Source: JAYPWI01 sp964629575
Lineage (GTDB): Bacteria > Actinomycetota > Acidimicrobiia > Acidimicrobiales > Poriferisodalaceae
Reading direction: 5' to 3'
Assembly (NCBI GenBank): GCA_964629575.1
Contig: CAZVUM010000003.1
Coordinates: 62,001 to 126,000, forward strand
DNA: 64,000 bases
Shown: positions 41,797 through 51,570 of the stretch, piece by piece
How positions within the stretch are numbered: position 1 is the stretch's first letter
How the letters are laid out: each line of letters opens with the position of its first letter
Position numbers and translations under genes: made by a program
Notes under the pieces: generated by a model
Told to the model about the DNA's origin: nothing
What the model saw: the letters and a program-made list of their open reading frames with translations, nothing else
Databases searched by the model: none

Positions 41797-44061
41797 TCAG
41801 ACCATCTCGAGATTCGCCCACCCGAGAAGAAGCGTCTTCTGACCGGCGTCCGCGAAGTTGATCGTGACCTCGGTGTTCTCGCCCGACCCCGCGACATCGA
41901 GCACCACGCCCTCGCCGAACTTGGGATGCACGACATCCTGGCCGGGCTTCACAGACGGCAGGTCGTGGCCGCCGGGCTCGTTGCCCGCGGCGATGGCTCG
42001 CTCGACGACTCGTTCTCTCGCCTTCTCGCGCCGCTCGGCCCGTCGCGCCTCGGCCCGGCTCGCCCGACCCATGCCGCCAGAACCTCCGGACCCGCGAGTC
42101 GAAGCGCCGTTGTCCATCGGACGCACCGACGACCGGCCGTACGACCGGCCACTCGGGCTGCGGTCCTCCACCAACTCGTCGGGGATCTCGAGCAGAAACC
42201 GACTCGGCGGGTTGTACTGCGTCGACCCGAAGATCGTGCGGCTCCACGCATTGCTGAGATACAGCCGTTCGCGCGCCCGGGTGATGCCCACGTAGGCAAG
42301 CCTGCGCTCCTCCTCGAGCTCGTGCGGCTCCCCCAGGGCACGCAGGTGCGGAAAGATCCCGTCTTCGAGCCCGATGATGAAGACGACCGGAAACTCGAGG
42401 CCCTTCGCAGAGTGAAGCGTCATCAAGGTGACCTGTGACTGGTCGTCGAGGTCGTCGGTGTCCGAGACGAGCGAGACCTGCTCGAGAAACTCCTCACAGC
42501 TGTCGAAACCCTCTGCGGTCCCGATGAGCTCGGCGAGGTTCTCCAGGCGGCCCTCGGCTTCGATGGAACGCTCGTTGCGGAGTTCGTCGATGTAGCCCGA
42601 GTGCTCGAGTGCGGCCTGCAGCACGGCCGCGGGTCCCGAGGCCACCTGGGCCTCCATCGTGTCGATGATCTCGAGAAACGCGGTGATGCCCTTGGCCGCC
42701 CGGCCCGACACCCCGGCCTCTTCCCACCTGCGGAGGGCCTCCACGAACTGAAGGCCGTGTCCCGTGGCGTACAGGTCCACCCGCGCCTCGCTGCTGTCGC
42801 CCACGCCGCGCTTGGGGACGTTGAGGACGCGCTTCAACGACACCTCGTCTGCGGGGTTCACGACAGCCCTGAGGTAGGCCAACGCATCCTTGATCTCTCG
42901 CCGGTCGTAGAAGCGGGTACCGCCGACCACCTTGTAGGGGATACCGAGTCGCACGAGCTGTTCTTCGAGAACGCGGCTCTGGGCGTTGGTGCGGTAGAAG
43001 CAGGCGACCTCGCTCCACCGGAGGTCGCCGCCCTCGTGCAGCCGGGAGATCTCTCCGGTGACCCATGAGGCTTCGTCGCTCTCATCGTCGCCCTGGAAGC
43101 GAACGATCTTGTCGCCGCCCTTCTGTTCGGTCCAGAGGTGTTTGGGCTTGCGGCCCTCGTTGTTGGAGATGACCGCGTTGGCCGCGTCGAGGATGAGCTG
43201 GGTCGAGCGGTAGTTCTGGTCGAGCACGACGACCGACGTATCGGGAAAGGCGGTCTCGAAGTCGAGGATGTTGCGGATGTCCGCCCCGCGAAAGGCATAG
43301 ACCGACTGATCGCTGTCTCCGACGACGAACACGTTGCCGTGCTGGCCACCGAGCTGCAGGACGATCTCGTTCTGAGCCCGGTTCGTGTCCTGGTACTCAT
43401 CGACGAGGACGTGCTTGAACCGCCGCTGGTACTGCTCGAGAACCTCTGGATGTTCCCTGAACAGTTCCACCGTGACGGTGAGGAGGTCGTCGAAGTCCAT
43501 GGCCCCCGCCTTGCGCAGGCGGGTCTGGTACTCGACGTAGGCCTCGGCGATCTTTCGTTCGAAGATGTTCGCCGCTCGATCGCTCGCCTCGGTCGCCGAG
43601 AGAAGTTCGTTCTTGAAGCCCGAGATGTGCGCGTGAACCGTGCGCGGTGGGAACTTCTTCGAGTCGATCCCGAGGTCGCGCAGCACGTAGCCGGTGAGCC
43701 GGACCGCATCGGCCTGGTCATAGATGGAAAAGGCCGACGGGTAGCCGAGGCGGTCGGCCTCGCGGCGCAGGATGCGGACACACGCCGAGTGGAACGTGGA
43801 GACCCACATCTTGTCGGCGACCGGTCCCACGAGCCCGCCGATGCGGTGCTTCATCTCGTCGGCGGCCTTGTTGGTGAAGGTGATCGCCAAGATCTCGAAC
43901 GGGCTGATGTTCTCCTCTTCGATCAGATGAGCGATGCGATGGGTGAGAACACGGGTCTTGCCCGATCCGGCTCCCGCGACGACCAACATGGCGCCGTCGG
44001 TGTGGAGAACCGCGTCGTACTGGGCGGGGTTGAGCCCGTCGAGAATGGGGGTTGCAGCCAT
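41797..44061 (-). CDS. pcrA: UvrD/PcrA-type DNA helicase
   Basis: A 754-residue SF1A helicase. Walker A AGAGSGKT is at 29-36, Walker B DEYQDT and the GDSDQSVYAFRGAD motif are intact, and motifs IV-VI follow, with VTLMTLHSAKGLEFPVVF and RRLAYVGITRARERLYL. A basic, Ser/Gly-rich linker leads to the C-terminal PcrA/UvrD module (VVHPKFGEGVVLDV), which binds RNA polymerase in homologues. ATG 44061 (MAATPILDGLN). It acts in repair and in displacing stalled polymerase. Confidence 0.96.
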   Translation of the reverse strand: MAATPILDGLNPAQYDAVLHTDGAMLVVAGAGSGKTRVLTHRIAHLIEEENISPFEILAITFTNKAADEMKHRIGGLVGPVADKMWVSTFHSACVRILRREADRLGYPSAFSIYDQADAVRLTGYVLRDLGIDSKKFPPRTVHAHISGFKNELLSATEASDRAANIFERKIAEAYVEYQTRLRKAGAMDFDDLLTVTVELFREHPEVLEQYQRRFKHVLVDEYQDTNRAQNEIVLQLGGQHGNVFVVGDSDQSVYAFRGADIRNILDFETAFPDTSVVVLDQNYRSTQLILDAANAVISNNEGRKPKHLWTEQKGGDKIVRFQGDDESDEASWVTGEISRLHEGGDLRWSEVACFYRTNAQSRVLEEQLVRLGIPYKVVGGTRFYDRREIKDALAYLRAVVNPADEVSLKRVLNVPKRGVGDSSEARVDLYATGHGLQFVEALRRWEEAGVSGRAAKGITAFLEIIDTMEAQVASGPAAVLQAALEHSGYIDELRNERSIEAEGRLENLAELIGTAEGFDSCEEFLEQVSLVSDTDDLDDQSQVTLMTLHSAKGLEFPVVFIIGLEDGIFPHLRALGEPHELEEERRLAYVGITRARERLYLSNAWSRTIFGSTQYNPPSRFLLEIPDELVEDRSPSGRSYGRSSVRPMDNGASTRGSGGSGGMGRASRAEARRAERREKARERVVERAIAAGNEPGGHDLPSVKPGQDVVHPKFGEGVVLDVAGSGENTEVTINFADAGQKTLLLGWANLEMV

Positions 44062-44253
44062 GTGATTCGCCACTCTACTGAGCCGGTGTGCCGCTTCTCC
44101 TCACACCACAACAGGTTGGATGAACGCCCGTCTGAGACTTGCTGAGGGGTCCATCACAGGGAAACTCGACCAGAATCGGACAAAGGGTTCAGTTCTGAAC
44201 GGAGACGCCGACTGGGAGGGGGACGTCGACGACGTCATGCCCCTTCACAGAAT

Positions 44254-44303
44254 GGAGCCCGGCCGAGGCCACACCGGCCGGGCTCCCTGTGCGCGCAGCG
44301 CAC
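44254..44303. repeat. Two adjacent stem-loops in the leader of the NUDIX gene
   Basis: GGAGCCCGGCCG (44254-44265) pairs perfectly with 44275-44286 around a 9-base loop; next GTGCGC (44289-44294) pairs with GCGCAC (44298-44303). They lie 18-67 bases before the NUDIX start. The 259-base space between pcrA and this gene also holds GTTCAG-TT-CTGAAC near 44190 and a GACGTC-rich stretch near 44223-44236. Confidence 0.65.
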
Positions 44304-44320
44304 GGGTACCGTCGACTCGG

Positions 44321-44830
44321 ATGCACGTGCTCCCCCACTGCCCCATGTGCGGCGCCCGAATCGACCTGACGGTCCCGGGAAGCTGCAGGTCCTGCGGTGC
44401 GGCCCACTACCGGAACGCCCGACCCACCGCCGGTGGGCTCGTCGTTCGAGGCGATGAGGTGATGTTGCTTCGACGCTCGATTCACCCGTGGCACGGGCAT
44501 TGGGACATTCCTGGCGGCTTCTGCGACGGCGCTGAGCTCCCCCACAACGCCGTGGTGCGCGAGATCCGTGAGGAGACGCAGCTCGACGTGACGGTGACGA
44601 CGCTGCTCGGGATGTGGCTCGACGTGTACGAACTCGATGGCACGACGTTCGACACCCTCAACAGCTACTACGTCCTCGACGCGGGACCCGATCCGCAGCC
44701 TGTACTGGACGAGTCGGAGAACAGCGCTGTCGGTTGGTTCACCGCCGAAGCGGTCCCCGACGACATCGCCTTCCCCAGCCACCAGAAGCTGGTGATCGAT
44801 GCCTGGCAGGCCTGGATCCGCTCCACCTGA
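44321..44830 (+). CDS. NUDIX hydrolase with N-terminal zinc ribbon
   Basis: A 169-residue protein starting at ATG 44321. A zinc ribbon (CPMCG and CRSCG, residues 8-25) precedes the NUDIX fold. The box reads GGFCDGAE, then REIREETQL: it is intact apart from Gln where Gly is common. The ribbon-NUDIX order is like NADH pyrophosphatase without its N-terminal domain; a dinucleotide or nucleoside diphosphate derivative is a likely substrate. Hairpins precede the gene and a dispersed repeat follows it. Confidence 0.88.
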   Translation: MHVLPHCPMCGARIDLTVPGSCRSCGAAHYRNARPTAGGLVVRGDEVMLLRRSIHPWHGHWDIPGGFCDGAELPHNAVVREIREETQLDVTVTTLLGMWLDVYELDGTTFDTLNSYYVLDAGPDPQPVLDESENSAVGWFTAEAVPDDIAFPSHQKLVIDAWQAWIRST

Positions 44831-44843
44831 GGCCCTCACCCTT

Positions 44844-44887
44844 CTGCCAGCTCACAGGGACACCCCATTCACCCCACAAGCTGGCAG
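44844..44887. repeat. Dispersed hairpin repeat, CTGCCAGCT family, copy 2
   Basis: Arms CTGCCAGCT (44844-44852) and AGCTGGCAG (44879-44887), extended to 11 pairs by TT/AA. Same length and inner CAGGGACAC as copy 1 at 727-770. It follows the NUDIX stop between convergent genes, as copy 1 does. Confidence 0.75.
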
Positions 44888-44895
44888 AACGGGTT

Positions 44896-44955
44896 CGACG
44901 AGTGTCGGCGAGAGTCCGCAGAGGAGGGAGCGCAGCGAACGACGAGTGTCGGCGA
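44896..44955 (+). repeat. 16-base direct repeat enclosing a dispersed 30-base repeat, copy 2
   Basis: CGACGAGTGTCGGCGA occurs at 44896-44911 and 44940-44955. Between and partly within lies 44916-44945, which matches the gap flank at 31541-31570 at 27 of 30 bases. The second copy ends one base before the argJ stop codon. Confidence 0.7.
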
Positions 44956-44956
44956 A

Positions 44957-46117
44957 TTACGTCGTGTAGTCGGCGTTGATGCGGACGTAGCCGTCGGTGA
45001 GGTCGCACCCATAGACGGTGAAGGCGCCGTCGGCGATTCCGAGGCTCACGTGGATCAGCACCTCGTCCTGGGCCAGGTAGTCCTCGAGCGCAGCCAGCCG
45101 CTCGGGCGTGGCGGGCGTCGGATACACCTCGTGGTCACCGAACCGAATGGTGACCGCCGCCTCGTCGATGTCGGTCTCGTCGCTGCACTTGCCGATCGCC
45201 ATGGCGACCCGACCCCAGTTGGGATCGCGGCCGTGAATCGCCGTCTTCACCAGCGGCGAGTTGACGATCGCCTTGGCCACCCGGCGAGCCTGCGGATCGT
45301 CACGAGCCCCGTCGACCGTCACGACAACCAGGGTCTCTGCACCCTCGCCATCAGCGGCGAGTTGGCGGGTGAGGTCGAGACACACCGCACCGAGCGCTTG
45401 CTCGAACTCGCCCGAATCGACGGGCCCCGCGGCACCGGAGGCCAACACGACAGCCATGTCGCTGGTCGACGTGTCGGTGTCGACGGACAACGCATTGAAG
45501 GTCGTGTCGACCACCCGCCGGAAAATCAGATCGAGCTCGTCGGCCTCGACCGAAGCGTCGGTCGTGACGACGGCGATCATCGTGGCCATGTCCGGCTCGA
45601 TCATGCCCACGCCCTTGGCGAGCCCCACGATCCTGGCGGCACCCACCTGAGCCTCGGCCACCTTGTGGTGCGTGTCGGTGGTCATCATCGCGGTGGCGGC
45701 CTCGTCGGCAGACACGCTGTCGAAGGGTGCCTTGAGCCCACCCAAGTGCGCCCGCATGCGTTCCATCGGGTACTGCACGCCGATGACACCGGTCGACCCC
45801 ACGACGACCTCGCCCGAATCGCACCCCACCGCGGCCCCGACGAGATCGGCGAGCTCCGCTGCGTTGGCCGCGCCTTCGACGCCCGTCGCGACGTTCGCGT
45901 TCTTCGAAACCACGATCACGGCCTGGGCGCCGCCATCGGCAACGTTGCGGCGGCTGAGGGTGATGTTGGGTCCTTCGAACCGCGACTTCGTAAACATTCC
46001 AGCAACGGTGGCTCGTCGGTCACACGCCAGGATCATCACGTCACGGGTGTCGTCTTTGACCCCCATGTTGGCGACATGAGCGGTGAAGCCGGCGGGCAGA
46101 TCGGTCATGGCAACCAT
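44957..46117 (-). CDS. argJ: Glutamate N-acetyltransferase/amino-acid acetyltransferase
   Basis: A 386-residue ArgJ. The self-cleavage site is present as EPDMATMIAVV, where the chain is cut before Thr to give alpha and beta subunits; HGRDPNWGRVAMAIG and the C-terminal INADYTT are also typical. It recycles the acetyl group in arginine synthesis, and in some species also makes N-acetylglutamate. ATG 46117 or 46108 could be the start; neither has a clear ribosome site. No other arg gene is in the window. Confidence 0.96.
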   Translation of the reverse strand: MVAMTDLPAGFTAHVANMGVKDDTRDVMILACDRRATVAGMFTKSRFEGPNITLSRRNVADGGAQAVIVVSKNANVATGVEGAANAAELADLVGAAVGCDSGEVVVGSTGVIGVQYPMERMRAHLGGLKAPFDSVSADEAATAMMTTDTHHKVAEAQVGAARIVGLAKGVGMIEPDMATMIAVVTTDASVEADELDLIFRRVVDTTFNALSVDTDTSTSDMAVVLASGAAGPVDSGEFEQALGAVCLDLTRQLAADGEGAETLVVVTVDGARDDPQARRVAKAIVNSPLVKTAIHGRDPNWGRVAMAIGKCSDETDIDEAAVTIRFGDHEVYPTPATPERLAALEDYLAQDEVLIHVSLGIADGAFTVYGCDLTDGYVRINADYTT

Positions 46118-46164
46118 CGTGGCAGCAGGGAACGGCCGTCACGAAACGATTTGGGCCGCGATCG

Positions 46165-47715
46165 TCACTCCCACTCGATGGTGCCGGGTGGCTTCGACGT
46201 GATGTCGTAGACGACCCGGTTGACCCCGTCGACCTCGTTGATGATCCGAGACGACATGGTCTCCAACAGGTCGTAGGGCAGCCGAGCCCAGTCTGCGGTC
46301 ATGGCGTCCTCGCTCGTCACAGCGCGGATGATGATCGGCCGGGCGTATGTCCGCTCGTCGCCCATCACCCCGACCGACCGGATGTCGGCGAGCACCGCGA
46401 ACGCCTGCCAGATCTCTCGCTCGAGGCCCGCAGCGGCGATCTCTTCGCGAACGATCGCATCGGCATGCTGAAGGATCGTCACCGCCTCGGGGGTCACCTC
46501 ACCGATGATCCGTACGCCAAGGCCGGGTCCGGGGAACGGCTGTCGCCACACGATCTCGTCGGGGAGTCCCAGCTGCGAGCCAACGGCGCGCACCTCATCT
46601 TTGAAGAGGCCCCGCAGCGGTTCGACGAGCTCGAACTCCATGTCCTCGGGCAGCCCGCCGACGTTGTGGTGGCTCTTGATCTTGGCGGCGTCGCTCGTTC
46701 CGGATTCGATCACGTCCGGGTAGAGGGTGCCCTGAACCAGGAACCGCGCATCGGTGATCCCTCCCTGGGCCCGCTCGAAGATCCGGATGAACTTCTCCCC
46801 GATCGTCTTGCGCTTGTCCTCGGGATCGGTCAGGCCTTCGAGGGCGTCGAAGAACTCGTCTGCCGCTCGCTCGTGGATCAACTCGATGCCCTGGGTGCGT
46901 TGAAAGGTCTCGACGACCTGGTCACCCTCACCCAAGCGCATCAACCCGGTGTCGACGAACACGCACGTGAGCTGATGGCCGATGGCCTTGTGGACCAACG
47001 CCGCGGCGACCGCACTGTCGACCCCGCCCGACAGCCCGCAGATCGCACGACCGTCTCCCACCTGCTCACGAATGGCAGTGACGCTCTCCTCGATCACGTT
47101 GGCCATTGTCCACGTGGCGTCACACCCGGCTGCATCGTGGAGGAAGCGTTCGATCAATCCCTGCCCGTGGGGCGTGTGCACCACCTCAGGGTGGTATTGG
47201 ACCCCATAGATACGACGGTCGTCGTTCTCGATCACCGCTGCTGGAACATCGGCTGTCGAACCGTGCACGTCGAAGCCGGGGGGCGCCTCGGCGATCGCGT
47301 CGAAGTGCGACATCCACACGGAGTCCCCGGTGGACACGTCTGCGGGAAGAATCGACGACCCGGCGGTGACAGAGGAAAGTTCGGTGCGGCCGTACTCGCC
47401 GCGATCGAATCGCTCCACGGATCCACCGAGTTGTCGTGCAACGAGCTGGGCGCCGTAGCAGATGCCGAGAATCGGGATTCCGAGCTCGTACACCTCGGGG
47501 TCGATCTGGGGCGCACCCTCGACCCGAACGGACTTGGGTCCGCCGGAGAAGATGATCGCTTTCGGAGCGCGCTCGGCCAGCTCCGCTGCGGTGATCGTGT
47601 GCGGGACGATCTCGCTGTAGACCCTGGCCTCACGCACTCTGCGGGCGATCAGCTGGGCGTACTGCGCGCCGAAATCGACGACCAGTGCCAACTCGTGCTC
47701 AGGTGCGGGGTCCAT
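46165..47715 (-). CDS. guaA: GMP synthase (glutamine-hydrolysing)
   Basis: A 516-residue enzyme converting XMP to GMP. The class I amidotransferase domain (about 1-195) has nucleophile Cys in GICYGAQ (GICYGMQ in most) and His-Glu in GVQYHPEVVHT; the PP-loop SGGVDSAVAAALV and the C-terminal dimer domain ending KPPGTIEWE follow. ATG 47715 (MDPAPEHE) is used; the upstream extension overlaps the divergent small gene and is not family-like. Confidence 0.97.
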   Translation of the reverse strand: MDPAPEHELALVVDFGAQYAQLIARRVREARVYSEIVPHTITAAELAERAPKAIIFSGGPKSVRVEGAPQIDPEVYELGIPILGICYGAQLVARQLGGSVERFDRGEYGRTELSSVTAGSSILPADVSTGDSVWMSHFDAIAEAPPGFDVHGSTADVPAAVIENDDRRIYGVQYHPEVVHTPHGQGLIERFLHDAAGCDATWTMANVIEESVTAIREQVGDGRAICGLSGGVDSAVAAALVHKAIGHQLTCVFVDTGLMRLGEGDQVVETFQRTQGIELIHERAADEFFDALEGLTDPEDKRKTIGEKFIRIFERAQGGITDARFLVQGTLYPDVIESGTSDAAKIKSHHNVGGLPEDMEFELVEPLRGLFKDEVRAVGSQLGLPDEIVWRQPFPGPGLGVRIIGEVTPEAVTILQHADAIVREEIAAAGLEREIWQAFAVLADIRSVGVMGDERTYARPIIIRAVTSEDAMTADWARLPYDLLETMSSRIINEVDGVNRVVYDITSKPPGTIEWE

Positions 47716-47802
47716 CGTCCGGCTCCACGGGGAAACCCGCAAGCCTAGCGGCAGGCACCATGCGGGTGGCCGATCAGAGGCCGCCCGCGGCACACTTGCC
47801 AG

Positions 47803-48015
47803 GTGCCCGAAATGCCCTGCACGGCCATCGAGAACGACTGGGGCGACGATCGTCCCAATGTGCTCATGCACCCACAGTGCGCGTGTCCGAAGTGCGCCGT
47901 GGACCCCGTCGACATGCCCGAGGCCGGCGAAGGGTGGCTTCGGATCAGCGGCCACACGCAGCGGTATCGCGTCGAGGCTGTCGAGCTGGGAGACGTCGGC
48001 AATGAGCTGCTGTGA
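47803..48015 (+). CDS. Small Cys-rich hypothetical protein
   Basis: A 70-residue protein from GTG 47803 (MPEMPCTAIEND). Cysteines at 6, 26, 28 and 31 (QCACPKC) could bind a metal. It lies 87 bases from the divergent guaA start and ends 9 bases before the end of the convergent CoA-type NUDIX gene. It has the codon pattern of a real gene but no family I know. Confidence 0.5.
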   Translation: MPEMPCTAIENDWGDDRPNVLMHPQCACPKCAVDPVDMPEAGEGWLRISGHTQRYRVEAVELGDVGNELL

Positions 48016-48024
48016 TCCCGGCGG

Positions 48025-48723
48025 CTACGCCGAGGGCGATTCGAGCCCGAGTCCCACGACGAGGAGCTGACGCAGCAGCGTGGCGGTCGCCCCCCACACG
48101 GTGTCGCCGTCGAGCTCGAAGAACGTGATCGTCCGCTCGTCGTCGAACTGAGGCATGCGCCACAACTCCTCGCGAAAGACGCCTTCGGCAGCGAGCACCG
48201 ACAGGTCGACGGCGAGAATGCGGTCGACCTCTGCAGGGCTCGGCTCGAGCGGAGGCACGTCGTCGAGCAGCGCGACGTAGGGGTGGATCTGCGCCTGGGA
48301 GGAGAAGGTGACCAGCCGGTCGAGCTCGCCGAGACAGGTCGGCACGTGACGGGGGAGCCCGATCTCCTCCTCCGCCTCTCGGGTCGCGGTCTCCCAGAGC
48401 GATTCGCCGTCGTCTTGCCCACCGCCGGGAAAGCTGACCTCACCGCTGTGGGCCCTCATTGCTCGGGTGCGTCTGGTGAGGATGACGGCTGGCTCGCCCT
48501 CGTCGTCGAAGAGCGGAATCAGGACCGCTGAGTCGCGCTTCGGTGGCGGAGCACCTGTCAGTTTCGAACCGGGCACCCTAGTCTGCAGGACACCGGCGAG
48601 TCGCTCGAGGTCGACCCGGCGTTGGTCCGGGCTGAGGTGGGCCCACGGGGCCGAGTCGCCCGGCGACCACTCAGCGGGTCGGGGGATGCTCTGCTGTCCG
48701 CCCGCGCCCGCCCTGACCTTCAC
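48025..48723 (-). CDS. NUDIX hydrolase, coenzyme A pyrophosphatase type
   Basis: A 232-residue protein. The CoA-pyrophosphatase signature precedes the NUDIX box (ILTRRTRAMRAHSGEVSFPG), and the box reads GGGQDDGE then REAEEEIGL. Such enzymes split CoA and acyl-CoAs into 3',5'-ADP and 4'-phosphopantetheine. ATG 48723. The truncated MBL-fold gene lies 11 bases upstream on the same strand. Confidence 0.9.
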   Translation of the reverse strand: MKVRAGAGGQQSIPRPAEWSPGDSAPWAHLSPDQRRVDLERLAGVLQTRVPGSKLTGAPPPKRDSAVLIPLFDDEGEPAVILTRRTRAMRAHSGEVSFPGGGQDDGESLWETATREAEEEIGLPRHVPTCLGELDRLVTFSSQAQIHPYVALLDDVPPLEPSPAEVDRILAVDLSVLAAEGVFREELWRMPQFDDERTITFFELDGDTVWGATATLLRQLLVVGLGLESPSA

Positions 48724-48734
48724 GGTGAGCGAGG

Positions 48735-49292
48735 CTACTCATCAGAGCGCAGGACGTACCTGGTCCCCACCACGCTCGGTCCGTACCCCCCAGGAGCGAA
48801 GGCATCGGCCAGGGCGACCTTGGCCCGCCAGCCGGTGCAGTGGCCAGGTGCCACCACTCGGGGATCGACCAGTTCGAGGAGGCCCGCCACCGTCTCGGGA
48901 ATCCGCGGCTCGATCGGTCCGCCGGCCAAGTGATAGCCACCGAGAACGACGTCGATCGACACGCCCGGAAAAGCCGCCTTGGCCGTCAGGCACGCGTTCA
49001 CCACACCTGCATGCGAGCAGGCGGACAGTACGGACACGCCGCGACCTCGCACATGCGCGGCGAGGTATCTCTCATCGAGGATGAGCGGGTCGGGGACACC
49101 CTCCTCACCGCGGAACGTGAGGTGTCCAACGAGGCCCGTCTCGTAGGACGTCGTCGACGATCGGAGCAGGACGGCCGGCAGCCGACCTGGCCGCGGCGAT
49201 GGCTTCGATCGCGACCGGAAAGCCGCGCTGGTCTCCCTCACGGGAGTCGGAGGCTGCGGCAAGACACGGCGCCCATCGTCGTACCACCACAT
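48735..49292 (-). pseudogene. MBL-fold hydrolase remnant lacking its N-terminal half
   Basis: The frame encodes 185 residues, of which about the last 135 match the C-terminal half of a metallo-beta-lactamase-fold family of roughly 280-300 residues: PDPLILDERYLAAHVRGRG, SACSHAGVVN, LGGYHLAGGPIEP, VVAPGHCTGW. The N-terminal half with the HxHxDH metal site is absent. The groEL gene begins too close upstream to hold it, and the first 45 codons look unlike the family. I conclude a 5' deletion, with the break near 49150-49200; a short expressed product cannot be excluded. Confidence 0.7.
49207..49290 (+). pseudogene. Possible P-loop ATPase fragment (LuxR/AfsR-type regulator relic)
   Basis: In one plus-strand frame this stretch reads ALVSLTGVGGCGKTR, close to the P-loop of large LuxR/AfsR-type ATPase regulators (LVTLTGVGGVGKTR). 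The frame is open from 49147 to a stop at 49455, but sequence after the P-loop is not family-like and no start is seen. It overlaps antisense the non-matching head of the truncated MBL gene. A chance match over 15 residues is possible. Confidence 0.3.
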
Positions 49293-49413
49293 CGACCTGG
49301 CGTCTGAGCTCTTGATCGCGGCCGAGGCGGAAGAACCCGGAGGCGGCGACTGGTCGATCTGGAGCTTCGTCGACGGACGGCGCCGCTGCCGCCCTCAGGC
49401 CCTGAGACGCGCA

Positions 49414-49443
49414 ACGGGGGCGATCCCGCAGGACCGCCCCCGT
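49414..49443 (-). terminator. Hairpin downstream of groEL
   Basis: ACGGGGGCG (49414-49422) pairs perfectly with CGCCCCCGT (49435-49443) around 12 bases, 33 bases after the groEL stop. A long GC stem at the end of an operon suggests a terminator; a T-run is lacking, as is common in actinobacteria. Confidence 0.55.
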
Positions 49444-49475
49444 GAAGTGCGTTGATCTGTCCGAGGACAGAACGG

Positions 49476-51125
<1,650 letters not shown>

Positions 51126-51132
51126 CAGGGCC

Positions 51133-51423
51133 TCAGCTGACGATCGCGAGAACGTCGCGGGCACTCAGGATGAGGAGATCCTCACCGTCGGATGTGATCT
51201 CGGTGCCGCCGTACTTGCTGTACACGACGGTGTCTCCGACATTGACGTCGACCGGAATGAGGTCGCCGGTCTGATCGGAACGCTTGCCGGGGCCGACCGC
51301 GAGGACTTCGCCCTGCTGCGGCTTCTCCTTGGCGGTGTCCGGGATCACGAGACCGCTTGCGGTGGTCTCCTCAGCGACGCCGGGTCGCACGACAATGCGA
51401 TCCTCGAGGGGCTGCAGGTTCAT
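51133..51423 (-). CDS. groES: Co-chaperonin GroES
   Basis: A 96-residue GroES from ATG 51423 (MNLQPLEDRIVV); an in-frame ATG at 51441 would add six residues. The mobile loop (EETTASGLVIPDTAKEKPQQ) and C-terminal LLILSARDVLAIVS are typical. GGAGG lies 11 bases before the shorter start. The gene heads the groESL operon. Confidence 0.97.
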   Translation of the reverse strand: MNLQPLEDRIVVRPGVAEETTASGLVIPDTAKEKPQQGEVLAVGPGKRSDQTGDLIPVDVNVGDTVVYSKYGGTEITSDGEDLLILSARDVLAIVS

Positions 51424-51499
51424 CAGCTCGTTCGCCTCCATGGCTCTCTGCGATGGGTGTGTGAATCGGAATCCGAGGGCGCAAGCCCGTGTTCGAGCG

Positions 51500-51526
51500 T
51501 TAGCACTCTCGCATGCCGAGTGCTAA
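51500..51526. promoter_or_regulatory. CIRCE operator (HrcA site)
   Basis: TTAGCACTC (51500-51508), nine bases, GAGTGCTAA (51518-51526): the exact CIRCE consensus. It lies 77 bases before groES, so HrcA is expected to repress groESL until heat stress. hrcA itself is not in the window. Confidence 0.97.
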
Positions 51527-51555
51527 CGATACGGCGCGCGGTGGCCGCCTCACAA
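51526..51555 (-). promoter_or_regulatory. Likely groES promoter
   Basis: On the minus strand, TTGTGA (51555-51550) and TATCGT (51531-51526) lie 18 bases apart, each four of six consensus bases. The -10 touches the CIRCE element, which fits repression by blocking early elongation. Confidence 0.5.
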
Positions 51556-51570
51556 CCCGGGAGGCGCGGC

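Noticed and set aside
46165..47955. N-terminal extension of guaA
   Set aside because: The extra residues are unlike GMP synthase and overlap the promoter space and the small divergent gene; MDPAPEHE at 47715 is the normal start region.
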